A stretch of DNA of 64,000 nucleotides from Canibacter oris (GTDB taxonomy: Bacteria > Actinomycetota > Actinomycetes > Actinomycetales > Microbacteriaceae), in NCBI RefSeq assembly GCF_014197205.1, contig NZ_JACIFD010000008.1, positions 32,414 to 96,413 on the forward strand, in the 5' to 3' direction. A program made the translations under genes and the position numbers. This document shows, piece after piece, positions 30,115-39,247 of the stretch (positions are counted from its first letter, which is position 1; each line of letters starts with the position of its first letter). The notes below the pieces were generated by a model, which saw only the letters and a program-made list of their open reading frames with translations, was not told the origin of the DNA and made no database searches.

Positions 30115-31420
30115 AGATCTTATCGGCAAAGACGTGGTTATTTGGGGTGCGGGGCGTGAGGGTCTCGCCGCCCAAGAAATGCTGCGACAGCTTGGCATCG
30201 TCGCCGACACCGTTATCACAGGGGGTGCGGATCACGCCGCCGCAATGGCTGCCCTGCAACGCGCTGAGGTGATTGTGAAGTCTCCGGGCATCCCGCACAC
30301 GGCGCCGGAATATCAAGCATTGCGGCAAAGCGGCGTGGTTTTCACCTCGCTGATGGATCTGTGGTTGAGCGACTACGGTGATCGTACGGTAGCGGTGACC
30401 GGCACCAAGGGCAAAAGCACCACCTCCAGCATGGTGAACCATATTTTTAACACTGTTGGCGTGCACGCGGTGATTGGCGGCAACCTCGGGGTGCCCTTAA
30501 CCACTCAGTTGGGCGCAGCTGCCGCTGTGGTTGTTGCTGAGGTTTCCAGCTACCAGGCGGCGGAGGTGACCGCTTCCCCGCGGTTCGGCGTCTTCACTTC
30601 GCTGTATCCGGAGCATTTACCGTGGCACGGCGATTTTGCCACCTATGTCAGCGATAAAACCAACCTGTTTGCGCACGGTTGTGCCCATCTGGTAACCGCC
30701 ACGGCTGAGCTACGCGACACTCTGCGTGACGCGCTCGGCGCAGCAGCTGCAAACACTGTGGTAACCCTGCCCAGCGAGCTGGGACTGCACGCCAGCGCTG
30801 CCGGCATCAGCTGGGATGGGGTCGGGTCGCTTGCTGCAGCCGAGCTGCAGTTCCTGGGCTTACACAATTTCCACAACGCCACTCTGGCTTTGACGGTGTG
30901 CGCACTGCACCCGCTGCTGCAACAGGTACCGCGCGCAGCACTGCTGACAGCACTTACCAGCTTCAAACCTTTGGCAACCCGCTTGGAGCGAGTGCCCACC
31001 AGCGATGGCCGCCGCTGGATAGACGACGGTCTGGCAACAGCTCCGGAGGCAGTAATTGCGGCATTACAAAGCTGTGGTGGATCCGGCAAAACGGCGCTGC
31101 TGTTTGGCGGTGCTGAGCGGAACCTCGATTTTGGGGTGCTGCGTGATTATCTACGGGAGACACGCGATACTGCTAGCGCTGATCTGACGGTGATTGCGAT
31201 GGGCCCGGCAGGACAGCGTTTTGCCGAGCTGGTCGGCACTGATTTTCCGCGGCTACAGGTAGCTGATAGTTTTGCCGCTGCGGTTACCGCTGCACGCAGC
31301 CTCACCGCCGCCGGAGATACAATCTTGCTCTCCCCTGGCGCCCCGAGCTTTAACGAGTTTAAAGACTACGAGGAGCGGTCGGCAGCTTTCAAAGCTGAGG
31401 CACGGGCGAGCAGCCAGTAG
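30104..31420 (+). CDS. murD2: UDP-MurNAc-L-Ala:L-glutamate ligase MurD2
   Basis: Mur ligase family enzyme expected to add L-Glu (not D-Glu) to UDP-MurNAc-L-Ala, giving the MurL substrate. Encodes 438 residues. The ATP-binding P-loop VTGTKGKSTTSSMVNHIF is near 105, the carbamoylated-Lys region and SLYPEHLPWHGDFATYV near 185, and the C-terminal domain ends with LSPGAPSFNEFKDYEERSAA. Start: the GTG at 30104, with GGAG seven bases upstream, overlapping murL by 11 bases. Plain MurD is the alternative, but the coupling to murL favours MurD2. Confidence 0.85.
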   Translation: MKSRDLIGKDVVIWGAGREGLAAQEMLRQLGIVADTVITGGADHAAAMAALQRAEVIVKSPGIPHTAPEYQALRQSGVVFTSLMDLWLSDYGDRTVAVTGTKGKSTTSSMVNHIFNTVGVHAVIGGNLGVPLTTQLGAAAAVVVAEVSSYQAAEVTASPRFGVFTSLYPEHLPWHGDFATYVSDKTNLFAHGCAHLVTATAELRDTLRDALGAAAANTVVTLPSELGLHASAAGISWDGVGSLAAAELQFLGLHNFHNATLALTVCALHPLLQQVPRAALLTALTSFKPLATRLERVPTSDGRRWIDDGLATAPEAVIAALQSCGGSGKTALLFGGAERNLDFGVLRDYLRETRDTASADLTVIAMGPAGQRFAELVGTDFPRLQVADSFAAAVTAARSLTAAGDTILLSPGAPSFNEFKDYEERSAAFKAEARASSQ

Positions 31421-31517
31421 CTGCCGGCCCAGTCACGGCAGATGTCACCACGGCCTAGCCGGCAGCCCGGTTACACCGTGACCGCCATCCCAGCCAAAAC
31501 CACCATGCAGCACACGG

Positions 31518-32252
31518 TTACAGTGTCGTGGATAGCGCCTCGCGCTGTTTCTCAAAGAGCTGCTGAGCGGCATCGCCCGCAAGCTGCAGCATGGTTTGCA
31601 GTTCTGCCATCGAAAACGGGGCACCCTCAGCGGTCCCCTGCACCTCAATAAAGTTGCCATTTCCAGCCATCACCACGTTCATATCGGTGTCAGCGGTGGA
31701 ATCCTCAACGTATGGCAGATCCACAACCGGGGTTCCCTTCACAACCCCCACTGAAATCGCGGCCACCGCGTCAGTTAAAACCTCGGCTTTCTGGGGCACC
31801 AGACGCTCCTGCTTGGCCCAGGCAATCGCATCAGCTAACGCAACATATGCGCCGGTGATTGCCGCGGTGCGGGTTCCGCCGTCTGCTTGCAGCACATCGC
31901 AGTCAATCACGATGGTATTCTCACCCAGCGCTTTGGTGTCAACAACTGCCCGCAGACTGCGACCGATAAGCCTGGAAATCTCGTGGGTGCGCCCCCCGAT
32001 TTTGCCTTTCACTGCTTCGCGTTGCATCCGTTCCCCGGTGGAGCGCGGCAGCATCGCGTACTCTGCAGTAACCCAGCCTTTGCCCTGCCCGGTTAGCCAC
32101 CTGGGTACTCCGGCGGTGAATGATGCAGTGCACAAAACCCTGGTTTTGCCGAAGCTGATCAGGCAAGATCCTTCCGCCTGCTCGCTCCAGCCACGCTCGA
32201 TAGTTATCGGCCGCAGTTCATTCGCTGCCCGGCCGTCTGCTCGCTGTGTCAT
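31518..32252 (-). CDS. rph: Ribonuclease PH
   Basis: Phosphorolytic 3'-5' exoribonuclease that trims tRNA 3' ends. Encodes 244 residues, full length. Starts [18 protein letters not shown]; then [21 protein letters not shown] (quoted across the core, about 60-80), [18 protein letters not shown] (about 87) and the catalytic region [20 protein letters not shown] (about 115-135). It lies 25 bases after rnhB on the same strand. In related genomes it commonly stands next to rdgB; here murL-murD2 intervene. Confidence 0.96.
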   Translation of the reverse strand: MTQRADGRAANELRPITIERGWSEQAEGSCLISFGKTRVLCTASFTAGVPRWLTGQGKGWVTAEYAMLPRSTGERMQREAVKGKIGGRTHEISRLIGRSLRAVVDTKALGENTIVIDCDVLQADGGTRTAAITGAYVALADAIAWAKQERLVPQKAEVLTDAVAAISVGVVKGTPVVDLPYVEDSTADTDMNVVMAGNGNFIEVQGTAEGAPFSMAELQTMLQLAGDAAQQLFEKQREALSTTL

Positions 32253-32277
32253 CTGTGCTCCTTTGTTGCTTGCGATT

Positions 32278-32955
32278 CTAAAATAGTGGATCAGCGGGCA
32301 CCTTCAGCCAGGTCAGCCGGTGCTGCGGGGTTGCCCCGAGCTCTCTGATTGCCTGGGTGTGGGCGGCTGATCCATAGCCTTTATTGGTGTCCCAGCCATA
32401 GCCAGGGTATTCTTCGTGCAGTTGCCGAAGCAGCCGGTCACGCGCCACTTTTGCCCTGATACTAGCGGCGGCAACCGCGAGGCAGGCGCGATCCGCCCCG
32501 ACCTTAGTGATGACCGGAATTTCACGTAGCTGCTGTGGCAGCGCCGCGGTTACCCAGTTGTGTTTGCCGTCAAGCAGAATCACGGTTTGTTGCACGTTCA
32601 GGGTTGCTGGATCGAGCACCGCAGTGATTGCCTGCGCGGCTGCGTGCCCGAGGGCGCGGGTGAGCCCGGCGTCGTCGATTGTTTGTGCGGCAGCGAAGCA
32701 GACTGTGCCGGTCTCCCAGGCAAGCACTTCGTCGTAGAGCGCTTCGCGTTTCTTTTCGCTGAGCAGTTTAGAGTCACGGATGCCGGCTGGTGGCTCCCCG
32801 GTCGCGGCAGTGAACAGCTGTGCTCCCACGGCTACTGGCCCGGCGAGGGCACCGCGCCCGGCTTCATCCAGGGCGATCACCTGCCGATAGCGCAGCAGCA
32901 GCTCCAGCTCAAACTCCAGCGTCGGGTCTTTGGTGCAGTTGTTTAGGCCAGCCAT
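32278..32955 (-). CDS. rnhB: Ribonuclease HII
   Basis: Removes ribonucleotides embedded in DNA and RNA of RNA-DNA hybrids. Encodes 225 residues. The catalytic Asp-Glu motif is [14 protein letters not shown] (about 29-42). [12 protein letters not shown] follows, the third Asp is in [14 protein letters not shown] (about 150) and the fourth in [12 protein letters not shown]. It begins two bases after the lepB stop, so lepB-rnhB is an operon, probably with rph downstream. Confidence 0.95.
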   Translation of the reverse strand: MAGLNNCTKDPTLEFELELLLRYRQVIALDEAGRGALAGPVAVGAQLFTAATGEPPAGIRDSKLLSEKKREALYDEVLAWETGTVCFAAAQTIDDAGLTRALGHAAAQAITAVLDPATLNVQQTVILLDGKHNWVTAALPQQLREIPVITKVGADRACLAVAAASIRAKVARDRLLRQLHEEYPGYGWDTNKGYGSAAHTQAIRELGATPQHRLTWLKVPADPLF

Positions 32956-32957
32956 TA

Positions 32958-33662
32958 TTATTGGCCGGTGTTATCGAGGTGGTCAAAGACGGCAGGGTGA
33001 TTGCCGATGATGCCAAATCGCTGCAGCGGCCAGTGCAGGAGGAACGCGCGACCGACAATGTTTTCTTGCGGCACAAAACCTTTACTCGGGGTTTCCGTTT
33101 GGAAGCGAGAATCCTGCGAAGCATAGCGGTTATCGCCAAGCACCCAGTAGGAGTTTTCTGGCACTACGACATCGAAAGGCACTGCGCTGGCTGCTGTTTG
33201 GCCGGCCGGTTTTTGAATGTATGTCTCGTCGATAGCAACGCCATTAACCGTGATTTTGCCCTCCGCAGTGCAGCAAGCAACACGGTCACCTCCCACTGCG
33301 ATGACCCGCTTGATGAGGTATTCGCCTGAAGTTTCAGGCTGCAGACCGATGAACTCTAACGCTTTTTGCAGCGGTGTCAAATCTGGTTTTGGATGTCCCA
33401 AAAGCCACCCGCCGGGGTCTTTAAAAACCACGACGTCACCACGCTGCACCGGTACTACGTCTGGCACCAGCTGATTCACCATAACCCGGTCATCAATCAA
33501 CAGGGTTTGCTCCATGGAGCTTGAGGGAATGTAGAAAGACCTAATCAGAAAAGTTTTTAGCAGCACTGACAGCACGAGAGCGCCGATCACAATCACCAAA
33601 AGGTCGCGAATAAACTTTAAGAACCCGCCTTTTTCGACTGGCTGTGACTTCGTCTCTGTCAT
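32958..33662 (-). CDS. lepB: Signal peptidase I
   Basis: Cleaves signal peptides of exported proteins at the outer face of the membrane. Encodes 234 residues with one N-terminal helix (about 18-40). The catalytic Ser is in IPSSSMEQTLLIDDRV (about residue 49) and the catalytic Lys in YLIKRVIAVGGDRV (about 120). Box E is GDNRYASQDSR (about 185). The rplS gene that commonly precedes lepB in actinobacteria is not here; a GNAT gene is. Confidence 0.95.
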   Translation of the reverse strand: MTETKSQPVEKGGFLKFIRDLLVIVIGALVLSVLLKTFLIRSFYIPSSSMEQTLLIDDRVMVNQLVPDVVPVQRGDVVVFKDPGGWLLGHPKPDLTPLQKALEFIGLQPETSGEYLIKRVIAVGGDRVACCTAEGKITVNGVAIDETYIQKPAGQTAASAVPFDVVVPENSYWVLGDNRYASQDSRFQTETPSKGFVPQENIVGRAFLLHWPLQRFGIIGNHPAVFDHLDNTGQ

Positions 33663-33760
33663 CTTTTCCCCTCGCTGCTGATGCTAAAACAAGTCTACAA
33701 TCAGCCGCCGAAATGTTTACTGCAAAAACTCTCAACTGTGCGGTGCCGTGATACAACCGG

Positions 33761-34309
33761 TTACTGACGCAAGATTCTTAACTCGGTGAAGTCGCCGTGG
33801 GAGCTAAAAATTTTCCGGGCCCCGCCGTCGAATCGAAAACCCTTTGCTTCATAGAAGCGCTGACCTCGCTGATTGCCTTGGAGCATCCACAGCATCGCAG
33901 GGCTATCCCCCAGGGCACGCTGCAGCAGCGCCGTACCCACTCCAGAATTTTGATGCTGCGGCGAGACGTAGAGCACACTGAGTTCGATCTCTGTCGGAGA
34001 GTCAGCGTCACGGCTCGGATTCGCCATCGCGATTCCAATGATTTCGACGTCTTGTGGTGTCTCTGCAGCAGCTATCGTAGCACCTGCGCTCTCGATTGCA
34101 AGCTCCGCAAGCCAAGCCTTCGCACCGCCAGTAATTAACTGCTCCCAGTACGACACAATTCCCGACTTAGACTCAGCCCCGTAAACTGTTTCAAACACCT
34201 CTGGCGGGAAAATATCAGCGTACGCCCAGCGCCAACACTGCTCTTTAAAATCGATTGCGGCAGCGGCGTCTGCCGGCGTAGCCATACGTATCGTAAATTT
34301 TTGCTGCAT
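33761..34309 (-). CDS. GNAT family N-acetyltransferase
   Basis: Encodes 182 residues. MATPADAAAAIDFKEQCWRWAYADIF (first part quoted in the family's N-terminal helix) is typical. Motif A reads VSPQHQNSGVGTALLQRAL (about 118-136), and GQRFYEAKGFRFDGG is motif B. The ATG has AAGG upstream. Substrate unknown. It stands just before the bacteriocin transport genes with a 25-base gap on the same strand, so it could be read from their transcript, but a role in immunity or modification is only a guess. Confidence 0.85.
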   Translation of the reverse strand: MQQKFTIRMATPADAAAAIDFKEQCWRWAYADIFPPEVFETVYGAESKSGIVSYWEQLITGGAKAWLAELAIESAGATIAAAETPQDVEIIGIAMANPSRDADSPTEIELSVLYVSPQHQNSGVGTALLQRALGDSPAMLWMLQGNQRGQRFYEAKGFRFDGGARKIFSSHGDFTELRILRQ

Positions 34310-34333
34310 ACGGCCTTAATCTTAACAAATAAA

Positions 34334-34978
34334 TCAAATAGTGATTTGATAATCTGAGGCAGCTAGCAGTCGAGCATCATGCGTGGCAGAAAGCACGGTT
34401 CCACCGGCATCACAAAATTCTTGAATGAATGCTATGACACGAGCTGTATTGAGATCGTCGAGTGCTGAAGTTGGCTCGTCAAGCAGCAACACTTTCGGTT
34501 GCTGCAGAGCAACTCTAGCCAAAGCTACGCGCTGTTGCTGCCCACCACTCAACCTATGTGCGGCACATTTGAGCATTTGTCTATCAATACCAAAATCGTC
34601 TAGGGCTTTTTGTAAACGCACTGGTTCTTGTCTTATCGAAAAACCTCCGACTTCAAGGTTTTTCTGCACGGTCCAAGATGCAACGATTCCGGAATTTTGA
34701 AACACGAATCCCACCGTGTCACGTAGAAAAGCTCGTTTTCTTTTACCCTTCAGTTGCAGCACGTTTTCGCCACAGACAAAAATTTCGCCAGCTGTCGGTG
34801 TAAGTAAAGACCCGATGCACTGCAACAATGTGCTTTTTCCCACGCCACTTTCACCCCATAGCGCGGTGAACGAACCTGGTTCAACAGCGAAAGACAACTC
34901 GTTGATGAGCGGAGTTTCGTCATAAGAGAAAACAACTCCTGCGCATTTAATGCCAAGGTTCTCATAAACTTTAATCAT
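34334..34978 (-). CDS. ABC transporter ATPase of the lactococcin-972-type locus
   Basis: Encodes 214 residues. Walker A is WGESGVGKSTLLQ (about 40), the Q-loop VFQNSGIVASW, the signature LSGGQQQRVALARVAL (about 143), Walker B VLLLDEPTSALDD (about 165) and the switch His is in SATHDARLL. This is the LolD/MacB-type ATPase class. Its start overlaps the upstream membrane protein stop by four bases (ATGA). Together they are the usual transport or immunity partners of lactococcin-972-family bacteriocins. Confidence 0.92.
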   Translation of the reverse strand: MIKVYENLGIKCAGVVFSYDETPLINELSFAVEPGSFTALWGESGVGKSTLLQCIGSLLTPTAGEIFVCGENVLQLKGKRKRAFLRDTVGFVFQNSGIVASWTVQKNLEVGGFSIRQEPVRLQKALDDFGIDRQMLKCAAHRLSGGQQQRVALARVALQQPKVLLLDEPTSALDDLNTARVIAFIQEFCDAGGTVLSATHDARLLAASDYQITI

Positions 34979-36999
34979 GACATCTCCAATGCCGCGCTGT
35001 TTAAAGTACGTGAAAAAATTTTCAAAGTTACGTAAGTGCTGCTTATAACAACTGTAGTCATAACCGTAATTCCGCTAAGTGCTATTAAATGTGGTAGCCT
35101 TAAAAACACTGTGCTCCACAGCAGCGGAGCCGTAACGAAAGTAGCCGTAGCTAGGATGAATGTGCGGTGAATAACCCAAAAACTGTTGCCGGTTATCGTT
35201 TTTAGGAAAACAGCTTGCACCGTGCTAGAAAAATATGCGCCAGTAAGAATAATGCTTCCTAGCACCAACATCACTAAACTTGCCAGCATACCGCTAGCGG
35301 CTATCACCATTTGCGATTTCTGATTCATCAGATAAAGACTAGACTCTGCCGCAATATCATCAAACGCGGCAATTGCATAGCGTATATCCTGATTTTCTAA
35401 TGCTTGTTCGAGCTGCGTTACGTCTGTATAAATCCCGTTATTTGCGTAGAACTCATCACTTAGAAACAGATTGTTAGCACTTATTGCTAACAGAACGGGA
35501 CTTTCTAATAGCGTCGGAAAGGTTTCGTCAAATACCATCGTTGGAATCGCGTCCGCTTCATAAGTTTGAATTATCAACTTAACAGCTTCATGCTGCACAT
35601 CCGGATTTTTAATGCTTTGCTGGAATTCCAGCCATTCGTTAATCTGCTTTATTACGTTGTCCTTATCTGCCCCTGATAATTCCTGGGGAAAGACCGCGAC
35701 AGCAACGTCTTGCTGTAACGCTGATTCCTCCAATTCACTGATAAGTGTTTCAGGCAAATTCGTGAATAGCCGGCAAAAATTCGCATTGACCACCGCTAGC
35801 TTTGATTCAGGTTCCTGATTATCGTTTTCCACGGCGAAATCGCTCTGTATCACTAGCGCTGATCCTTCAGACTCTAACTGTCGAAAAATTTCACGCATCC
35901 CAGCGTTTATCAGACTATTATCTGCGGCCAGAATACTGTAACTAAAAGCCGGCCGAACTAAGCCAGGCGCTGATTGCAGCGATTCATTTACTTTGTCGGA
36001 TTGCACAAGTCTCATGTATGCAGCTGAGACTTCGTTAGCTGCGCTCCCAACAAAAAAGCTCGATATAATTATTGTCAAAGCAGAACTTACAGCGATAGCT
36101 TTTAACGGCTGCCAGCCTTTAAGCAGTCTACCTGATGCTACTGCTCCAACCGTAACAAAAACGACAAAAGCAAACACCGTTGCGAGAATCAAAGTAATTA
36201 TCAACTGACTAAGAGTTATAACTGCGATAGTCCGTACACGATATCCGTCAGCAAAAATTACCGCATAAAGAGTCAATAATAATCCTGGCATAACCACTGC
36301 TAAGCATAAAGGCGCTACTATCTCTCCAAGCTCATAAATAGTAATTTTTGTTTTGCTCACACCAACCGCTCGTCGCAAAGCTGGTATAGTCAAGCGGCAC
36401 GAACATAAATTAAGCAGCGCCACAAATAAGCTGATGGTTGCAATAAATAATGCACCTCCCCAAGTAGTATTTACTACACTAATCCAATATTGCAGCCAAG
36501 ACTGCGGTTGCACTATCAGAGTCGCCGTGATTCCTCTTTCGCTGAGGTAATCAAGTATCTTTTTAGTTTCCAATAGGTCGCCGTCAACGTAATATGTGCC
36601 TAACAGTATTGATTCTTTACGAATATCAGCGGCGGGCAAAAGGCGTTGCGGATATTTTTTGCCGAATGCGGGGAAGGTTCCTGTCACAACACTGCCGTAA
36701 ACGCCACTAGAGTCTGCAGCAAAAAGATAGTAATCAAAGTTAACTGTTTCGGCAGCAAAATAAATATCAGGCTTATAAATGTTAGCTTCACCATGAGCGG
36801 CTGCAGCGTTAATATCTGAAATTACATCGCTAGGTTGCCCTAACTCAGTTAATTCTTTAATCTGAAATCCATGGGTTACAAACTCAGGCGCATACCCATC
36901 TGATTCTTGCAGATAGACAAATGCTGCAGCCAATGATATTAGAGCTAGAACAGCAGAAGCAATCCACGCGATTATTCGTGCTGTAGTGAGGCGAGACAT
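34975..36999 (-). CDS. Bacteriocin-associated integral membrane protein (DUF1430-type)
   Basis: Encodes 674 residues. A single N-terminal helix (about 9-29) leads to an extracellular domain, then helices near 185-205, 235-262 and 275-305. A second extracellular domain (about 320-560) is followed by about four C-terminal helices (572-600, 610-665). Duplicated FtsX/MacB-like layout. Length and topology match the membrane protein always seen with lactococcin-972-like peptides. Likely exporter or self-immunity component with the ATPase. The ATG has no clear ribosome-binding site. Its base composition is AT-richer than the housekeeping genes, suggesting transfer. Confidence 0.87.
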   Translation of the reverse strand: MSRLTTARIIAWIASAVLALISLAAAFVYLQESDGYAPEFVTHGFQIKELTELGQPSDVISDINAAAAHGEANIYKPDIYFAAETVNFDYYLFAADSSGVYGSVVTGTFPAFGKKYPQRLLPAADIRKESILLGTYYVDGDLLETKKILDYLSERGITATLIVQPQSWLQYWISVVNTTWGGALFIATISLFVALLNLCSCRLTIPALRRAVGVSKTKITIYELGEIVAPLCLAVVMPGLLLTLYAVIFADGYRVRTIAVITLSQLIITLILATVFAFVVFVTVGAVASGRLLKGWQPLKAIAVSSALTIIISSFFVGSAANEVSAAYMRLVQSDKVNESLQSAPGLVRPAFSYSILAADNSLINAGMREIFRQLESEGSALVIQSDFAVENDNQEPESKLAVVNANFCRLFTNLPETLISELEESALQQDVAVAVFPQELSGADKDNVIKQINEWLEFQQSIKNPDVQHEAVKLIIQTYEADAIPTMVFDETFPTLLESPVLLAISANNLFLSDEFYANNGIYTDVTQLEQALENQDIRYAIAAFDDIAAESSLYLMNQKSQMVIAASGMLASLVMLVLGSIILTGAYFSSTVQAVFLKTITGNSFWVIHRTFILATATFVTAPLLWSTVFLRLPHLIALSGITVMTTVVISSTYVTLKIFSRTLNSAALEMS

Positions 37000-37034
37000 G
37001 ATGGTTTATAGAACATAATTTTTGTTTTATCACT

Positions 37035-37074
37035 GTTTTGGCTTGCCTCGTTTTCGGACGAGGCAAGCCAAAAC
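37035..37074 (-). other. Perfect 16-bp hairpin between bacteriocin gene and transporter
   Basis: GTTTTGGCTTGCCTCG and its exact complement flank eight bases. It starts five bases past the bacteriocin stop codon. There is no T tract on the minus strand beyond the outer A/T pairs, so it could stabilise the bacteriocin message or partly stop transcription, giving more peptide than transporter. Confidence 0.75.
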
Positions 37075-37078
37075 AAAA

Positions 37079-37372
37079 CTAATTATTCCAATATGAAGTG
37101 TTACCACCCCAGGTAGCACGGAGACTTGCATAAGACCATCTATCTTTAGGAGTCGGACCGCTACTAACACATCGATTAGCATTACAAGCCGTACTACTAT
37201 GCACCTTTGTAGCATGGTAGTAATTAGACCAAGTTTTCATGCTCCAATAGTCAACACCATAGTCCCAGCTACCTCCACCAGCAGATATTGCTGCACCCGC
37301 GGTTCCGGTACCGGCAAATATTATCCCGGCTGCTAGCAGAACTGTAGCGCTTTTTTTTCGCAGATTTTTCAT
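37079..37372 (-). CDS. Lactococcin-972-family bacteriocin precursor
   Basis: Encodes 97 residues. A Sec signal peptide (KKSATVLLAAGIIFAGTG) should be cut after about residue 27 (TAGA), leaving about 70 residues. The mature part has GGGSWDYGVDYWSMKTWSNY, HATKVHSS, and a C-terminal SYASLRATWGGNTSYWNN, all typical of the family: a Trp/Tyr-rich beta-sandwich that targets lipid II in the founding member. Two Cys (ACNANRC) could form a disulphide; I recall the founding peptide as lacking Cys. ATG preceded by AAAGGAG. Followed by its membrane protein and ATPase genes. Confidence 0.9.
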   Translation of the reverse strand: MKNLRKKSATVLLAAGIIFAGTGTAGAAISAGGGSWDYGVDYWSMKTWSNYYHATKVHSSTACNANRCVSSGPTPKDRWSYASLRATWGGNTSYWNN

Positions 37373-37568
37373 GATTAACTCCTTTATTAACCAAGGGCTA
37401 TGCCTGGTAGGGAAATTGTATGTCTACTGCTAAATATCTGTCAAGTAATTTGCATCCTCACTAGCTTTGATATCTTAAATAGCTAAAAATTAGTCTACGT
37501 TTCGAATATAAATTTGTTTTCAGCCTTGTTCCGCGTGCTTTGAGGTGTACAAATGCCCCAAAATGAAT

Positions 37569-37598
37569 GCGGGGCACAGTTATGATGCTATGCCCCGC
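37569..37598 (-). terminator. Terminator downstream of the surface-protein locus
   Basis: GCGGGGCA and TGCCCCGC flank a 14-base loop in otherwise AT-rich DNA, followed on the minus strand by ATTCATTTT. It ends transcription from the broken surface-protein gene; the rest of the 37373-37634 gap is AT-rich and shows no other feature apart from the bacteriocin promoter expected near 37400. Confidence 0.7.
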
Positions 37599-37634
37599 AC
37601 TTGGTTATTTAATTATGTTTTCTGCCGAAATTTT

Positions 37635-37985
37635 CTAGCGATAACGTTGACGCGCAGTGAGTAGTAATGCGCCCAGTACTAATGCAGCAATTGGCAACTG
37701 CAGGTTGCTTCCACTAGCCCCGGTATCTGCGAGGCGCGCTCTTTTATCCGCTGCCTCACCTTGCACCATTCCCTGCGGTTTAATTTCTGTTGCATGCTGG
37801 TTTTGAGTTTCAGGCTGAGTAGTATCACCTGGTTTAACACCGAGCCCGCTTGCCTCACCAGGCAGAGAGTCGTTGCCGTTACCATTAGCGTTACCGTTAT
37901 CGGCCGGATTACCGCCAGGTTGTTGCGGATCTGAAATTAGCTCAAGTTCAAACACCAAATCAACGAAACGTGCGTCCCCCGTCAA
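37635..37985 (-). CDS. C-terminal wall-anchor fragment of broken surface protein
   Basis: 116 codons from a TTG. A low-complexity stalk (NGNANGNGND) precedes the sorting signal LADTG, a hydrophobic helix (LPIAALVLGALLL) and a basic tail ARQRYR. It lacks its own secretion signal, so it is not a functional gene by itself. Confidence 0.6.
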   Translation of the reverse strand: MTGDARFVDLVFELELISDPQQPGGNPADNGNANGNGNDSLPGEASGLGVKPGDTTQPETQNQHATEIKPQGMVQGEAADKRARLADTGASGSNLQLPIAALVLGALLLTARQRYR

Positions 37986-39247
37986 AATATTTTTTCTCCC
38001 GGCATACCAACTTTATAGCGTTTTCCTGATGGTGGTGCAGGTAACGAGTATGAAACTTGCTGCGCCACAGCATCAGTAGTTACTGTGTATGGCATAGCAG
38101 CGCTCAAAGTTCCGTCAGTATCTTTAATTTTGAATGCCCCAGCCTCGCGCGCTTGCCATTCGATGGTAATTGCCTTGTCGTTTTCAATTACCGGGGCAGC
38201 TCCATCGGATTCTGTTAATAGCACCAATCGCGGGTGTTTTTGCAGTTCGGGTAAGAGGTTTTCAAAATATGCAGCAGCGGAAACTTCACCGTCTTTTTGT
38301 GTTGTTTCAATCACAAATAATGGATCGGTTGTGTTCACTGCAGTAACACTGAGACTTACAGCTTTTTTAACCTCTGTGCATGCTACTGTGGCAACGCCAC
38401 TCTCAAAGTTATATTTGCAGTTAGGCAGCTGATGAGCCGCGCTCAAAACTACCTTACCGCTGTCATAATAGACGTATGTATGCTCGTTAAGCGGCTGGTT
38501 AGCTGCATCGTGATTCTGAATCACGACATTCATGGCGTTTGCATCACCCTCGAAATAGATTGCGCTGACACCACCATTAATATGGATTTGCCCTTCGCCG
38601 CCAGTGTTCCCTTTAATACGGAACTCGCCACCGTCTCGTTCCATTACTTTGCGCACATCAAGTACAGCGCCAACAAGCACTCCCACGCCACCGGTGAGGT
38701 TGGAATCTTCACCAAGAGTAACTTTGCCGTGGGTCACAAAGAGTGAAGCCAAGTCAATAAAGTCAGCCTCAATTTCTTGACCTGGCAAAGTTAAAGTCAC
38801 TGTTGCATTTGGTGCGTCTGTCGCGACTAAGCGCTTAAAGTTTGCCGTTGTAGATTTGAGATGCACATTCGCAGCATTTTTGCCTAGATTTATCTCTTTA
38901 CCCTGAGCAATGCCGACATTCGCGTCAAGCACAATCTCTGCCGGTGTCTGCGAAACGGATTCTAAGCTTTCATCCCCTGCTTTAATGCCGTTCAAGATAG
39001 TTTTTGCAGGAGAATTTTTAAACTCTACCCGGGATTCGATCCCGTCACCAAGATTCTCTTTAACTTTGCCGGTGTAAATAGTCGGGGCGTTCGAAGACGT
39101 CTTTTGAACTGTTGTAACACCGTCAAAGGTTAAGCGATAACCGTTAGCAAAAATTCTAAAATCAGAATTTGACTCTGGCCGCGACTCCAAGGTGATATTT
39201 TTGAATGTCGCATCCTCAGTCAAAAAAACTTTATGATCGGCATCCAT
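37982..39247 (-). CDS. Central fragment of broken surface protein
   Basis: 421 codons with no signal peptide and no membrane segment. Repeated short beta-strand-like segments (LTEDATFKNITLESR, NVGIAQGKEINLGKNAANVHL) suggest a right-handed beta-helix, then a more globular part from about residue 250. The frame ends at TATTTTGA just after the A6 run. Confidence 0.6.
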   Translation of the reverse strand: MDADHKVFLTEDATFKNITLESRPESNSDFRIFANGYRLTFDGVTTVQKTSSNAPTIYTGKVKENLGDGIESRVEFKNSPAKTILNGIKAGDESLESVSQTPAEIVLDANVGIAQGKEINLGKNAANVHLKSTTANFKRLVATDAPNATVTLTLPGQEIEADFIDLASLFVTHGKVTLGEDSNLTGGVGVLVGAVLDVRKVMERDGGEFRIKGNTGGEGQIHINGGVSAIYFEGDANAMNVVIQNHDAANQPLNEHTYVYYDSGKVVLSAAHQLPNCKYNFESGVATVACTEVKKAVSLSVTAVNTTDPLFVIETTQKDGEVSAAAYFENLLPELQKHPRLVLLTESDGAAPVIENDKAITIEWQAREAGAFKIKDTDGTLSAAMPYTVTTDAVAQQVSYSLPAPPSGKRYKVGMPGEKIF

